Part shown: positions 7,380 through 16,758 of the stretch, piece by piece
How positions within the stretch are numbered: position 1 is the stretch's first letter
Layout of the letters: each line of letters begins with the position of its first letter
Assembly: GCA_013214545.1 (NCBI GenBank)
Contig: JABSQB010000010.1
Coordinates: forward strand, 1 to 64,000
Source: Henriciella sp.
GTDB lineage: Bacteria; Pseudomonadota; Alphaproteobacteria; Caulobacterales; Hyphomonadaceae
Length of the DNA stretch: 64,000 nucleotides
Direction: 5' to 3'
Translations under genes and position numbers: made by a program
The notes under the pieces: generated by a model
Seen by the model: only the letters and a program-made list of their open reading frames with translations
Databases searched by the model: none
What the model was told of the DNA's origin: nothing

Positions 7380-8525
7380 ATGAAGCGTCTGATCTTGAGC
7401 GTTTTGGGGTTGGCCTTGGCGGCCTGCGCGGGGCCGCAAGGCACAGAGCCTGAGGCGGGTGTTGAGCCGCAAACAGGTTCGGAACGCGCCGCCCCGGTCA
7501 CCGTGGAAGACCGGTTTGCCATCCTGGCGCTGGACTGCGTTCACCGGGAGTATCCCAACAAGATCAGCCATGTCCTGCAGTCGGATGAGGACGCCCGCCC
7601 GCCGCGCGAATTGACCCCGGCATTCTATGGCTGTTTTGACTGGCACTCCTCAGTGCACGGCCACTGGCTTCTGACCCGCATACTGACCACGCGGCCCGAC
7701 AGCGTCTATGCTGACGAAATTCGCGCCAAGCTGGCGCAGAGCTTCACCGCTGAGAACATGGCTGGCGAGCTTGCTTACTACACCACCGAAGGCCGCGCCT
7801 CCTTCGAGCGCCCTTATGGCATTGCCTGGTATCTTCAGCTGATCGCAGAGCTTGAGGAAAGCGATGATCCACAGCTCAATGAATGGCGCGAAACCCTACG
7901 TCCCCTGGAAGATGCGATCGTCGAGAAGACCCGCGCCTGGCTTCCAAAACTCTCCTATCCTGTGCGCCTCGGAACCCATAACCAGACCGCCTTCGCGTTC
8001 GGACTGATGCTCGATTATGCCCGCACGGTTGGGAACACCGAGTTCGCCAATGAGCTGGCGCAGAAAGTGGTCTCTTTTCATCAAGGCGATGTGAATTGCC
8101 CGCTGGCTTATGAACCCTCCGGCGAAGACTTTCTGTCGCCCTGCCTGATGGAAGCAGACCTGATGCGCCGGGTTCTGTCGCAGCAGGATTTCGTCGTCTG
8201 GCTTGGCTATTTCCTGCCTCAGATCCCGATTGATGGCCGCGCAGACTGGCTCGAGCCTGGTATCGTGCTCGATGCGTCGGATGGCAAGCTGGTGCACCTG
8301 GACGGGGTCAACCTGTCACGCGCCTGGGCTCTGGAAGGGATCGCCAGCGCCCTGCCCGCCGAAGACCCGCGCCGTCCCGCGCTCATGGCAGCCTACGCTG
8401 TGCATCGCGACGTGGGGATCGCGGCAGTGTCTGATGAGCACTATTCGGGCAGCCACTGGCTCGCCAGCTTCGCGACTTATCTCACCACGCAACGTGGAAT
8501 TTCACCCAACGAGCGCGCCGAATGA
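7380..8525 (+). CDS. DUF2891 family lipoprotein
   Basis: The 381-residue protein starts with a lipoprotein signal (MKRLILSVLGLALAAC) whose Cys would be lipidated. The mature part has the DUF2891 landmarks in order: FDWHSSVHGHW, RPYGIAW, RLGTHNQTAFAF, FLSPCLMEADLMRRVL and SGSHWLASFA. The repeated His/Trp/Glu motifs suggest a helical enzyme with a polar active site, but no reaction is established. The ATG at 7380, with GAGGAAAGG upstream, is preferred over the GTG at 7362. Its stop overlaps the next gene's start (ATGA), so it is translationally coupled to an Nramp-like transporter and the 5-oxoprolinase genes. A cell-envelope role in the same pathway is inference. Confidence 0.88.
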   Translation: MKRLILSVLGLALAACAGPQGTEPEAGVEPQTGSERAAPVTVEDRFAILALDCVHREYPNKISHVLQSDEDARPPRELTPAFYGCFDWHSSVHGHWLLTRILTTRPDSVYADEIRAKLAQSFTAENMAGELAYYTTEGRASFERPYGIAWYLQLIAELEESDDPQLNEWRETLRPLEDAIVEKTRAWLPKLSYPVRLGTHNQTAFAFGLMLDYARTVGNTEFANELAQKVVSFHQGDVNCPLAYEPSGEDFLSPCLMEADLMRRVLSQQDFVVWLGYFLPQIPIDGRADWLEPGIVLDASDGKLVHLDGVNLSRAWALEGIASALPAEDPRRPALMAAYAVHRDVGIAAVSDEHYSGSHWLASFATYLTTQRGISPNERAE

Positions 8526-9730
8526 AGCTCGGTTTTGGCCCAGGCGTTCTTGTCGCAGCGGCATTTATCGGGCCGGGAACCGTCACGGCTTGCACCCTTG
8601 CCGGGGCCAATTTCGGCTTCGCTCTGATCTGGGCGCTGGTCTTCGCGACAGTCGCCACCATCATCCTGCAGGATATGGCAGCCCGTTTAGGCGCGGGAGC
8701 AGGCCTAGGACTGGGCGAAGCGCTGATGCAAAGCGCGCCAGCACCAGCTTTGAAATGGGCTGCGGGCGGTTTGGTGTTTGCCGCACTACTGATTGGTAAT
8801 TGCGCTTATGAGGGCGGCAATCTCGCGGGCGGGGCGCTGGGGCTCGACGCGCTCCTGACGACGGCCTCTCCGGGACAGAACATACTGGTCGCAACCCTCG
8901 CACTCATCGCAGGGGCAGCGGTCCCGATCGGGCGATATGAGCTGTTGGAAAGACTGCTCGTCGGACTGGTCTTGATCATGAGCGCAGCCTTCGTCCTAAG
9001 CGTGCTGTTTACCCGGCCCAATCTGATCGCCCTGCTCAGCGGATTGGTTCCGCGCATTCCGGATGGCGGAACGCTGACCGCGATCGCCCTGATCGGCACC
9101 ACGATCGTGCCTTACAATCTGTTCCTGCACGCAGCCGCGACCCGCAAGAAATGGCCAGGAGGCGTAAACACGGAGGCCGCAAGACGGGACTCAAGCCTCT
9201 CCATCGGCCTCGGCGGACTGATTTCAATCTTCATCCTCTCCACCGCCGCGACGACGCTGTTCAAGAGTGGTTTGGAAGTCACCAATGCGGCTGACATGGC
9301 CCGCGCCATCGAACCTGCATTCGGCGATGCGGCGCGCTATCTGATCGGCATCGGACTATTCGCTGCTGGCCTGACGTCTGCGATCACGGCGCCGATGGCG
9401 ACCGCTTTTGCCCTTAGCGAAATCATTGGTGGCGATGAGAAACGCAAATCTACCCTGTTTCGAGGCACCGCCCTTTTGGTCGTGATCGTTGGCGCAGCGA
9501 TCAGCTTGTCAGGTATCCGCCCGATCGAAATGATCCTGATCGCCCAATACGCCAACGGATTGCTTCTTCCGCTGATGGCGGGCTTTCTGCTCTATGTGAT
9601 GAATCGCAAAGACTTGCTGGGTCGGCACGCCAACACTCTACTGGCGAACATCGCAGGCAGCGCCATCGTCTTGATCACTCTCGGGCTTGGTCTACGCTCC
9701 ATCCTGCGCGCGGCAGGAGTGATGGCATGA
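8522..9730 (+). CDS. Nramp-fold transporter, atypical (YcsG-like), lacking canonical metal ligands
   Basis: The 402-residue integral membrane protein has about eleven hydrophobic segments and clear Nramp alignment landmarks. In transmembrane helix 1 the usual DPGN is GPGT (FIGPGTVTA), and in helix 6 the usual A-x-x-M-P-H is T-T-I-V-P-Y (GTTIVPYNLFLHA). The Asp, Asn, Ala and Met that bind Mn/Fe in characterised Nramps are therefore all replaced. It sits between the DUF2891 gene and pxpA with ATGA overlaps on both sides. In Bacillus subtilis the Nramp-like ycsG is likewise in the ycsFGI-kipIAR cluster. A substrate such as 5-oxoproline rather than a metal is inferred. Confidence 0.88.
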   Translation: MKLGFGPGVLVAAAFIGPGTVTACTLAGANFGFALIWALVFATVATIILQDMAARLGAGAGLGLGEALMQSAPAPALKWAAGGLVFAALLIGNCAYEGGNLAGGALGLDALLTTASPGQNILVATLALIAGAAVPIGRYELLERLLVGLVLIMSAAFVLSVLFTRPNLIALLSGLVPRIPDGGTLTAIALIGTTIVPYNLFLHAAATRKKWPGGVNTEAARRDSSLSIGLGGLISIFILSTAATTLFKSGLEVTNAADMARAIEPAFGDAARYLIGIGLFAAGLTSAITAPMATAFALSEIIGGDEKRKSTLFRGTALLVVIVGAAISLSGIRPIEMILIAQYANGLLLPLMAGFLLYVMNRKDLLGRHANTLLANIAGSAIVLITLGLGLRSILRAAGVMA

Positions 9731-10473
9731 TCAAAACGATCGATCTCAATGCAGATCTTGGTGAAGGTTGCGCCTATGATGCGGAGCTCATGTCAGTTGT
9801 GACCAGCTGCAACATCGCGTGTGGCGGACATGCTGGCGACGCGGACAGCATGCGCACGGCGCTTAAGCTCGCCGGAGAAAACGGAGTATCGGCTGGCGCG
9901 CACCCGTCCTTCCCTGATCGGGAGAATTTTGGACGGACGAAATCGGATCTGCGCGGGGACGCGCTGGAAAAGACACTCCGTGCGCAGGTCAAAGTATTGG
10001 CGGTCCTGGCCGATGAAGCAGGCATCGCACTCAGTCATCTGAAACCGCATGGCGCGCTGTACAATATGGCGGCGCTCGACGTCGAGCTGGCGCAGAGTAT
10101 TTGCGCGGTGCTGCAGGACGCGCTTCCGGGCGCGCGATTGGTTGGTCCGCCCGGCTCGCAGTTACAGATGCAGGCAGAAGCACAAAGTATCCCCTTCGTG
10201 GCGGAAGGCTTTGCCGATCGTGCCTATGAACGCGACGGCCAGCTGCGGGATCGCAAGCTCGACGGCGCCGTCTTTCATGATCCGCAGCAGCAGGTCGCCC
10301 AGGCTGCTGAGATCGCCTTGAAGAAGCAAGTCAGCACGCATGAAGGCGAGGTAATTGCCCTGCCGGCTCAAACGATTTGCGTTCACGGCGATACGCCCGG
10401 CGCATTCGCTGCTGCGCAAGCCATTCGGGCTGCGCTGGAAGCTCAGGAGATCTCGATATGTCCGCCGGATTGA
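9727..10473 (+). CDS. pxpA: 5-oxoprolinase subunit A (LamB/YcsF family)
   Basis: The 248-residue LamB/YcsF protein has DLNADLGEG at its N-terminus, then HPSFPDRENFGR, HLKPHGALYN, FADRAYERDGQLRDR and VHGDTPGA. PxpA with PxpB and PxpC forms the prokaryotic ATP-dependent 5-oxoprolinase, which opens pyroglutamate to glutamate. The start codon overlaps the Nramp-like gene (ATGA), and the end overlaps pxpB by 16 bases. The three subunits plus transporter in one tight operon strongly support the pathway. Confidence 0.95.
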   Translation: MIKTIDLNADLGEGCAYDAELMSVVTSCNIACGGHAGDADSMRTALKLAGENGVSAGAHPSFPDRENFGRTKSDLRGDALEKTLRAQVKVLAVLADEAGIALSHLKPHGALYNMAALDVELAQSICAVLQDALPGARLVGPPGSQLQMQAEAQSIPFVAEGFADRAYERDGQLRDRKLDGAVFHDPQQQVAQAAEIALKKQVSTHEGEVIALPAQTICVHGDTPGAFAAAQAIRAALEAQEISICPPD

Positions 10474-11078
10474 TTCCAATCCGCATCGCGGACGATGTTT
10501 TCGAATTCAAAGTCGAGACGCCTGCGCAGGCTCAGGCGCTGGCTTCTTACTTGCGCGAGGACTTGACCGCTGAAGACGTCGTCGCTGGGCTCGACCGGGT
10601 TGCGGTTCGATTTGCCCCCGAAGACCTGGATCACGTGACCGCTCGGTTGGCCAAAGTAAAACGCGTTCCCACGGCCGAGCAGGAGACGGGTCCGGCGATT
10701 GAGATCTCAGTCAAATATGGCGGCGAAGCAGGCCCCGACCTGGAGCAAGTGTGCGAGGCCCTGGACCTCACGATCGATGCCTTCATCGCCCTCCACACTG
10801 GCAATATTCACACGGTCGAGATGATCGGCTTCACGCCCGGCTTTTCTTACATTTCTGGTCTCCCCGACGATTTCGCCGTCCCGCGGCTCGACAATCCCCG
10901 CCCCCGCGTGGCCGCGGGCTCGGTCGGGATTAGCGCAGGATTCACCGGCATCTACGCCCTACAAGCCCCCGGCGGTTGGCCGCTCATCGGACGCACAGAT
11001 GCTATGCTTTTCGATGCAGACAGAGACTCTCCTTTTCTGCTGAGCCCCGGCCAGCAAGTAAGGTTCCGAGCAACTTAA
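10458..11078 (+). CDS. pxpB: 5-oxoprolinase subunit B (KipI family)
   Basis: The 206-residue protein belongs to the KipI/allophanate hydrolase subunit 1 family. The diagnostic block GFTPGFSYISGLP and the following PRLDNPRPRVAAGSVGI are intact, as is the C-terminal PGGWPLIGRT. The ORF-track start at 10377 is too early: the ATG at 10458 has AGGAGA just upstream and gives the family's usual N-terminus. It overlaps the end of pxpA by 16 bases and is followed by pxpC with no gap. In B. subtilis KipI also inhibits the sporulation kinase KinA; that role is not expected here. Confidence 0.95.
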   Translation: MSAGLIPIRIADDVFEFKVETPAQAQALASYLREDLTAEDVVAGLDRVAVRFAPEDLDHVTARLAKVKRVPTAEQETGPAIEISVKYGGEAGPDLEQVCEALDLTIDAFIALHTGNIHTVEMIGFTPGFSYISGLPDDFAVPRLDNPRPRVAAGSVGISAGFTGIYALQAPGGWPLIGRTDAMLFDADRDSPFLLSPGQQVRFRAT

Positions 11079-12008
11079 ATGATGACCGTCACCAAACCCG
11101 GATTGCAATCGACCCTGCAAGGGCCGCCGCGGCGCGGCTACCGGCATTTGGGCATTCCGTACGCTGGCCCGGCTGATCCTTTGTCCCATGCACTGGCAAA
11201 TCGATTGGTGGGAAATGCGCTCAGTGCGAGTGCGCTTGAAATCACCTACGGGGGATTTGCCGGTGAATTCCGCGAGGATTGCAGCCTCGCCATCACTGGA
11301 GCGTACGGACAGATCCTCGTATCGGGCATGGCAATGCCGGCGCATACGACGCTGCACCTGAAAGCGGGCGATCAGATCGAAATCACGCAATCCGAACACG
11401 GCATGCGCGCCTATCTCGCCATCCACTCAGGATTTGAAGCCGAGACGTTTTTCGGCTCGGGTTCCACGTACCTTCCGGCCGAATTCGGTGGCTTAGACGG
11501 ACGCGCGCTGAAGGCCGGAGATGAATTGTCCGCAAATCAATCGGCGGTGTTCGCGTCAACACTCGAGACGCCGCCAGACTATCGTCCCGCTTTTTCCAAC
11601 GCTGTCGGCCTACGGGCTTGCGCCTCGGCCGAATCGAACCTGTTGATCGGGCAGGACCGGGCATTGCTGTTTGAAGAGACCTTTATCGCCGGACGACAGG
11701 CAACGCGCATGGGCATTGCGATGACGGGCCATAAGCTTTCACCCAACAGCGATGGCAAAATGAAGAGTGCTCCAGTCTTTCCTGGAACCATCCAGTGCCC
11801 TCCCTCAGGCATACCCGTAATACTCCTTTGCGACGCCCAGACCACCGGCGGATATCCGCGAATTGCGAGCATTGCCCGATGTGACCGACATCTGCTCGGT
11901 CAAATACGCCCTGGCGATCATATACGATTGCTCGAACGCTCACCTGAAGCGGCGCTGCAAGACTCTGCGGCGAAACAAAAACAACTAAACGACTGGCTTC
12001 TCACCTGA
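11079..12008 (+). CDS. pxpC: 5-oxoprolinase subunit C (KipA family)
   Basis: The 309-residue protein belongs to the KipA/allophanate hydrolase subunit 2 family, recognised by the N-terminal KPGLQSTLQG, the GIPYAGPADP block and the central AYLAIHSGF. It completes the PxpABC 5-oxoprolinase. The start ATG at 11079 directly follows the pxpB stop; a second ATG at 11082 is possible. The stop lies only 3 bases from that of the convergent lpd gene, so there is no room for a dedicated terminator between the two operons. Confidence 0.94.
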   Translation: MMTVTKPGLQSTLQGPPRRGYRHLGIPYAGPADPLSHALANRLVGNALSASALEITYGGFAGEFREDCSLAITGAYGQILVSGMAMPAHTTLHLKAGDQIEITQSEHGMRAYLAIHSGFEAETFFGSGSTYLPAEFGGLDGRALKAGDELSANQSAVFASTLETPPDYRPAFSNAVGLRACASAESNLLIGQDRALLFEETFIAGRQATRMGIAMTGHKLSPNSDGKMKSAPVFPGTIQCPPSGIPVILLCDAQTTGGYPRIASIARCDRHLLGQIRPGDHIRLLERSPEAALQDSAAKQKQLNDWLLT

Positions 12009-12011
12009 CGT

Positions 12012-13430
12012 TTAGATGTGCATGGCGCGGCCTTCAGACGCCAGCACCGCTTCGTGCATCATTTCCGACAAAGTCGGGTGGGGGAAGATGGTGTGCATCA
12101 GATCTTCTTCGGTCAGCTCGCCTTCACGAGCAATGACATAGCCCTGGATCAGCTCCGTCACTTCTGCGCCAACCATGTGCGCACCTAGGAGCTCACCCGT
12201 CTCAGCGTCGAAGATCGTTTTGACCAGCCCTTCTGGCTCACCGAGTGCGATGGCCTTGCCGTTTCCGATGAATGGGAATTTGCCCACATTCAGTTTCTTG
12301 CCGGTCTTTTTCGCTTCTTCTTCCGTCAGACCAACGCTGGCAACCTGTGGGTGCGAATAAGTACAGCCGGGGACGTTCCAATTGTCGAATGGATGCGCCT
12401 CATCAATCGCGCCGGCGATCTTCTCAACACAAATGACGCCCTCATGGCTGGCCTTGTGCGCGAGCCAAGGTCCGCCGGTTAGGTCACCTATGGCATACAG
12501 CCCTTTGACCCCTGTGCGCCCAAAGCCGTCCACGACGACATGGGTTCGATCAAGTTTGACGCCGAGTTTTTCGAGTCCGAGGCCTTCAGAATTGGCCACA
12601 ATACCGATCGCCAGGATGACGCGGTCGACTTCGATCTTCTCGGTCTTGCCGCCGACGGAAACTTCTGCTGTCACGCTGTCCTCGCCTTTCTTGAGGCCTT
12701 TGACCTGCGCTGCGGTCTTGATCGTCATGCCCTGCTTTTCGAAGGATTTATGGGCGAAGGCGGCGATCTCTTTGTCCTCTGCGGGCAGGATGCGATCCAC
12801 CGCCTCAACAACGGTCACCTCTGAGCCGAGCTCATTGTAGAAACTCGCAAACTCGATCCCGATAGCGCCGGAGCCGATGACCAGCAGGCGTTTGGGCATG
12901 ACGTCCGGGACCATGGCTTCGCGATAAGTCCAGACCAGTTTGCCGTCCGGCTCCAGGCCCGCTTGCGGGATGGCGCGAGCGCGCGCGCCGGTGGCGAGCA
13001 GGACATGCTTCGCCTTGTACGTCGTGTCTTTACCCTTGGCGTCCTTGACGATCACGTCCGGAGCATTCGTCCCTTTTTCAAGGCGCGCGTCCCCTTCGAT
13101 GACCGTGATCTTGTTTTTCTTCATCAGGTGTTTCACACCGCCGGACAGCTGCGCAGCGACGCCGCGCGAGCGTTTCACGACGCCGTCCAGGTCAAAATCG
13201 GCTTTGTCGACTTTCAGACCATAGGCAGATGCCGTTTTGGCGAGGTGCAGCACTTCAGCCGAGCGCAACAGCGCCTTCGTCGGAATGCAGCCCCAATTCA
13301 GGCAAATTCCGCCCAGACTCTCTCTCTCGACGATGGCGGTTTTCATTCCAAGTTGGCTCGCGCGAATGGCAGCAACATAGCCGCCCGGACCAGAACCAAT
13401 GACAATAAGATCAAACTGTTGGTCAGCCAT
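12012..13430 (-). CDS. lpdA: Dihydrolipoyl dehydrogenase (E3)
   Basis: The 472-residue flavoprotein has an N-terminal FAD fold (VIGSGPGG, about 10-17), the redox-active disulfide in GGICLNWGCIPTKALL (Cys43 and Cys48), a central NAD fold (VIGSGAIGIEFA) and the C-terminal dimer domain with the catalytic HPHPTLSE. It reoxidises the lipoyl groups of the pyruvate (and probably other 2-oxoacid) dehydrogenase complexes. It is the last gene of the pdh cluster, separated from pdhC by one small unknown gene. An ATG start at 13430 gives normal family length. Confidence 0.96.
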   Translation of the reverse strand: MADQQFDLIVIGSGPGGYVAAIRASQLGMKTAIVERESLGGICLNWGCIPTKALLRSAEVLHLAKTASAYGLKVDKADFDLDGVVKRSRGVAAQLSGGVKHLMKKNKITVIEGDARLEKGTNAPDVIVKDAKGKDTTYKAKHVLLATGARARAIPQAGLEPDGKLVWTYREAMVPDVMPKRLLVIGSGAIGIEFASFYNELGSEVTVVEAVDRILPAEDKEIAAFAHKSFEKQGMTIKTAAQVKGLKKGEDSVTAEVSVGGKTEKIEVDRVILAIGIVANSEGLGLEKLGVKLDRTHVVVDGFGRTGVKGLYAIGDLTGGPWLAHKASHEGVICVEKIAGAIDEAHPFDNWNVPGCTYSHPQVASVGLTEEEAKKTGKKLNVGKFPFIGNGKAIALGEPEGLVKTIFDAETGELLGAHMVGAEVTELIQGYVIAREGELTEEDLMHTIFPHPTLSEMMHEAVLASEGRAMHI

Positions 13431-13452
13431 GACGTCGTCTTTCTATCAATCT

Positions 13453-14061
13453 CTAAAACTCACCGAATTCCAAGTCACTGCAGGACTCTACTGGTTCCGG
13501 ATTGGCGTAATTATCGGTTCTATTGACCCAGCAATCATCGAGCACCGAACAGTAGCAGATCGCTCCGTCCAGGGCTGTGAGCTCGTCAAAGTAGGTGTAG
13601 ATATTGTCCCGCATGCCGGACGGAATTTGGCCGACTGCCAGTTCCCAATGGGCATCGCCAAGCAATACGGTTTCACCCGCCGCGAGGACCCGGCCCGTGG
13701 CACGCATCGTGTCGAGCTGGAACCGCATGCCTTGCGTGATTTTCAGGCGTCGCTCAAGGAACGCGTCGATATTCGATAGCGGAGCGCCATCCCGGGAGAT
13801 CTGCACGCCTTTAATGATCGCCGGCCCAACCCCGGAGTTGCTGAGCGATACACGCACGCGCGCATTGCGGATATCCTGATCGGTCTCGACATCGAATTGC
13901 ACAACAGGCCAGACCGAAGCCTGCACCGTTTGCTCCATGATCTCGGCTTGGCGAGAGGCGATGCGAGATTGGTCAATGGCGATAAACAGCGCGGCGACAC
14001 CGACCACGACCGCGCTAAGCGCTGTCGTCATTTCCACATTCGGCCACTTCCAGCTCCCCAT
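13453..14061 (-). CDS. Membrane-anchored protein of unknown function in the pdh operon
   Basis: The 202-residue protein has one N-terminal transmembrane helix (about 14-30), then a short charged stretch (IDQSRIASRQAEIMEQTVQ). The remaining 150-residue domain is beta-rich, starting SVWPVVQFDVE, and includes several cysteines near its end (CYCSVLDDCW). I do not recognise the family beyond a general resemblance to many single-helix proteins with this layout. The ATG at 14061 is chosen because AGGAG overlaps the pdhC stop codon 8 bases upstream; the ORF-track start lies inside pdhC. The position between pdhC and lpdA implies cotranscription but not function. Confidence 0.75.
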   Translation of the reverse strand: MGSWKWPNVEMTTALSAVVVGVAALFIAIDQSRIASRQAEIMEQTVQASVWPVVQFDVETDQDIRNARVRVSLSNSGVGPAIIKGVQISRDGAPLSNIDAFLERRLKITQGMRFQLDTMRATGRVLAAGETVLLGDAHWELAVGQIPSGMRDNIYTYFDELTALDGAICYCSVLDDCWVNRTDNYANPEPVESCSDLEFGEF

Positions 14062-14071
14062 AAGTGCGCTC

Positions 14072-15379
14072 CTAAAGCAGCATGCTTTCTGGGGTTTCGA
14101 CAAACCGCTTGAAAGCTTGCAGCCAGCGCGCACCTTCTGCCCCGCCAATCACACGGTGGTCGCATGTCAGCGTGACGCTCATGACGGTTGCCGCTTTGAT
14201 AGAGCCATCTTCGGCCACAACCGCGCGTTTCTCACCTGCGCCAACGGACATGATCATGCCCTCGGGCGGATTGTTGATCGAGGCAAAGGATTTAATGCCG
14301 AACATGCCAAGGTTCGAGATGGAGAAGGTGCCGCCCATATATTCCTGCGGTTTCAGCTTACGCTCCCGAGCGCGGGTCGCGAGGTCCTTCATTTCGGCAG
14401 AGATTTCGGCCAGGCCTTTCGTCTCGGCGTTGCGAATGACCGGCGTGATGAGGCCGCCTTCAATCGCCACGGCGACCGAAATATGCGCGCCATTATGGTA
14501 GGCGATGCCATTGTCGGAATAGCTCGCATTGCAATCGGGCTCTTCCATCAGCGCCATGGCCGAAGCCTTGATCAAAAGATCATTGACCGAAACTTTGACG
14601 CCTTCAGGTGCCGCTTCATTGATGCCTTTGCGAGCAGCGAGCAGCTTGTCCAGCGCAATGTCCACATTCAGCGGGAAGTGCGGAACTTGCATGAAGCTTT
14701 GCGTCAGGCGGCGGGCAACCGTCTTGCGCATCCCGTCCAGTGGCTCAAGCCGGTAGCTATCCGGCGCATAGACGCGGTCATCAAGAATTTGCGGCAGAAT
14801 CAGACCATCCGGAGACGCAGGGGCAGCGCCTGTAGGTGCAGAGAGGCCAGGCTGCGCATTCTCGACATCCTTCTTGACAATCCGCCCGTGCGGGCCGGAC
14901 CCTTTGCCTTTTAACGCGTTGAGATCGATGCCTTTCAGTGCAGCAATCCGGCGGGCAAGCGGGCTTGCCTTGATGCGGTCATCGCCGGTGCCGAGCGCCG
15001 GCATTTGAACCGGGGTTGAGGCAACTTGCTTGGCTGGCTCTGTTGTGGGCTCTGCTTTCGGGGCTTCTGCGGCTGGCGCTTCTGCAGCGGGCGCTGGGGC
15101 ATCGGCTGGGGCGGCCGAAACAGATCCGGCATCCTCACCATCTTCCGCGAGCACAGCGATGATGGCGTTCACTTTGACGCCTTCAGTGCCAGCATCAACC
15201 AGGATCTGAGCGACGGTGCCTTCGTCCACGGCCTCGACTTCCATCGTCGCCTTGTCGGTCTCGATCTCGGCAATGACGTCGCCAGCTTCAACGGTGTCGC
15301 CAGGTTTGACATTCCACTTGGCGAGCGTGCCCTCTTCCATGGTCGGGCTGAGAGCGGGCATGGTGATATTGATGGCCAT
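14072..15379 (-). CDS. pdhC: Pyruvate dehydrogenase complex dihydrolipoyl acetyltransferase (E2)
   Basis: The 435-residue protein has one N-terminal lipoyl domain with the lipoylated lysine in [12 protein letters not shown], an Ala/Pro linker (about 85-130), a peripheral subunit-binding domain ([15 protein letters not shown]) and the catalytic acetyltransferase domain. The active-site motif reads DHRVIGG rather than the common DHRVxDG: the catalytic His is kept but the Asp is Gly. It transfers acetyl groups from E1 to CoA. It lies 2 bases after pdhB and overlaps the ribosome binding site of the following unknown gene. Confidence 0.95.
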   Translation of the reverse strand: MAINITMPALSPTMEEGTLAKWNVKPGDTVEAGDVIAEIETDKATMEVEAVDEGTVAQILVDAGTEGVKVNAIIAVLAEDGEDAGSVSAAPADAPAPAAEAPAAEAPKAEPTTEPAKQVASTPVQMPALGTGDDRIKASPLARRIAALKGIDLNALKGKGSGPHGRIVKKDVENAQPGLSAPTGAAPASPDGLILPQILDDRVYAPDSYRLEPLDGMRKTVARRLTQSFMQVPHFPLNVDIALDKLLAARKGINEAAPEGVKVSVNDLLIKASAMALMEEPDCNASYSDNGIAYHNGAHISVAVAIEGGLITPVIRNAETKGLAEISAEMKDLATRARERKLKPQEYMGGTFSISNLGMFGIKSFASINNPPEGMIMSVGAGEKRAVVAEDGSIKAATVMSVTLTCDHRVIGGAEGARWLQAFKRFVETPESMLL

Positions 15380-15381
15380 TC

Positions 15382-16758
15382 TTACATCCCCTCACAAACA
15401 GCTTTGGCGGCCGCGACAATGTCATCTGTATTCGGCAAGCTCAGATCTTCAAGATTGCCCGCATAAGGTAGCGGGACGTCTTTTTGTGTCACACGAGCCG
15501 GTGGCGCATCAAGATAGTCAAACGCCAGTTCAGTAACGCCCGCGGCAATCTCGCCGCCGACGCCCATATGCTTCCAGCCTTCTTCGGCGGTCACGAGGCG
15601 ATTGGTTTTCTTCACGCTCTCGACAATCGTATCCATGTCGAGCGGGCGAATAGAGCGAAGATCGACAACCTCAGCAGAGATCCCTTCGTCAGCCAGTTTC
15701 TCAGCCGCTTCCATGGCGAAACCTGTGCAACGCGAATATCCGACCAGGGTCACGTCCGTGCCTTCACGAATGACCGCCGCTTTGCCGATGGGCAAAGTGT
15801 AGTCTTCGAGATCCGGCACATCATATTCGAGGCCATAAAGCAGCTCATGCTCAAGAAAGACAACCGGGTTCGGATCACGAATCGCCGACTTGAGCAGTGC
15901 CTTTGCAGACCCGGCATCCCAAGGCGCGACGACTTTCAGTCCTGGCACGTGGCCATACCACGCGGCGTAGTCTTGTGAGTGCTGAGCGCCGACACGAGAC
16001 GCAGCGGCGTTCGGACCGCGGAAAACGATTGGGCAACCCATCTGTCCCCCGGACATGTAAAGCGTCTTCGCGGCGGAGTTGATGATGTGGTCGATCGCCT
16101 GCATCGCAAAGTTGAACGTCATGAACTCGACAATTGGGCGCAGGCCGCCAAATGCGGCGCCGACCCCAAGACCGGCAAAGCCGTGTTCTGTGATCGGCGT
16201 ATCTACCACCCGGCGCGGACCAAATTCCCGCAGCAGCTCGCGGGTCACTTTGTAAGCGCCCTGATACTCAGCGACTTCTTCACCCATGACAAACACCGTC
16301 TCGTCGCGGCGCATTTCTTCAGCCATGGCATCGCGCAACGCGTCGCGCAGGACCGTCTTGGTGAAGGTCGTGCCTTCGGGAATATCGGGATTGGTGAGGA
16401 CCTGCGCAGCGGGCGCATCCGCCGCAGCCTGAGCCTCTAGGACTTCTGGCTCAGCCACCGGCTGCACTTTTTCAACGTCTGGAGCGCGCGCCGCAGACAC
16501 GTTGCTCGCATCTTCGCCATCTTCGGTGAGCACAGCGATGACGGCATTTACTTTCACGCCTTCGGTGCCTTCCGGAATCAGGATCTTGGCCAGCGTGCCT
16601 TCGTCCACAGCCTCGACTTCCATCGTCGCCTTATCGGTTTCAATCTCGGCTATCACATCACCGGCTTCAATTTTGTCGCCTTCGCCTTTTAGCCATTTGG
16701 CCAGCGTGCCCTCTTCCATAGTTGGGCTCAGCGCGGGCATGAGAATATCAACAGCCAT
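15382..16758 (-). CDS. pdhB: Pyruvate dehydrogenase E1 beta subunit with N-terminal lipoyl domain
   Basis: The 458-residue protein is a fusion of a lipoyl domain (first 80 residues, with the [12 protein letters not shown] lipoylation site), an acidic/Ala-rich linker, and the E1 beta transketolase-like fold from about residue 130 ([30 protein letters not shown]). This fused form is characteristic of alphaproteobacteria. With PdhA it forms the thiamine-diphosphate E1 that decarboxylates pyruvate. Its ATG shares a base with the stop of the upstream VOC gene (TAATG), implying coupled translation. Confidence 0.96.
   Translation of the reverse strand: MAVDILMPALSPTMEEGTLAKWLKGEGDKIEAGDVIAEIETDKATMEVEAVDEGTLAKILIPEGTEGVKVNAVIAVLTEDGEDASNVSAARAPDVEKVQPVAEPEVLEAQAAADAPAAQVLTNPDIPEGTTFTKTVLRDALRDAMAEEMRRDETVFVMGEEVAEYQGAYKVTRELLREFGPRRVVDTPITEHGFAGLGVGAAFGGLRPIVEFMTFNFAMQAIDHIINSAAKTLYMSGGQMGCPIVFRGPNAAASRVGAQHSQDYAAWYGHVPGLKVVAPWDAGSAKALLKSAIRDPNPVVFLEHELLYGLEYDVPDLEDYTLPIGKAAVIREGTDVTLVGYSRCTGFAMEAAEKLADEGISAEVVDLRSIRPLDMDTIVESVKKTNRLVTAEEGWKHMGVGGEIAAGVTELAFDYLDAPPARVTQKDVPLPYAGNLEDLSLPNTDDIVAAAKAVCEGM

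Noticed and set aside
10377-10457. 27-codon N-terminal extension of pxpB in the ORF track
   Set aside because: It lies inside pxpA, is Arg/Cys-rich and is followed by an ATG with a good AGGAGA site.
13937-14914. 325-residue plus-strand ORF opposite pdhC
   Set aside because: Antisense shadow of the E2 gene, whose domains and lipoyl site are unambiguous.
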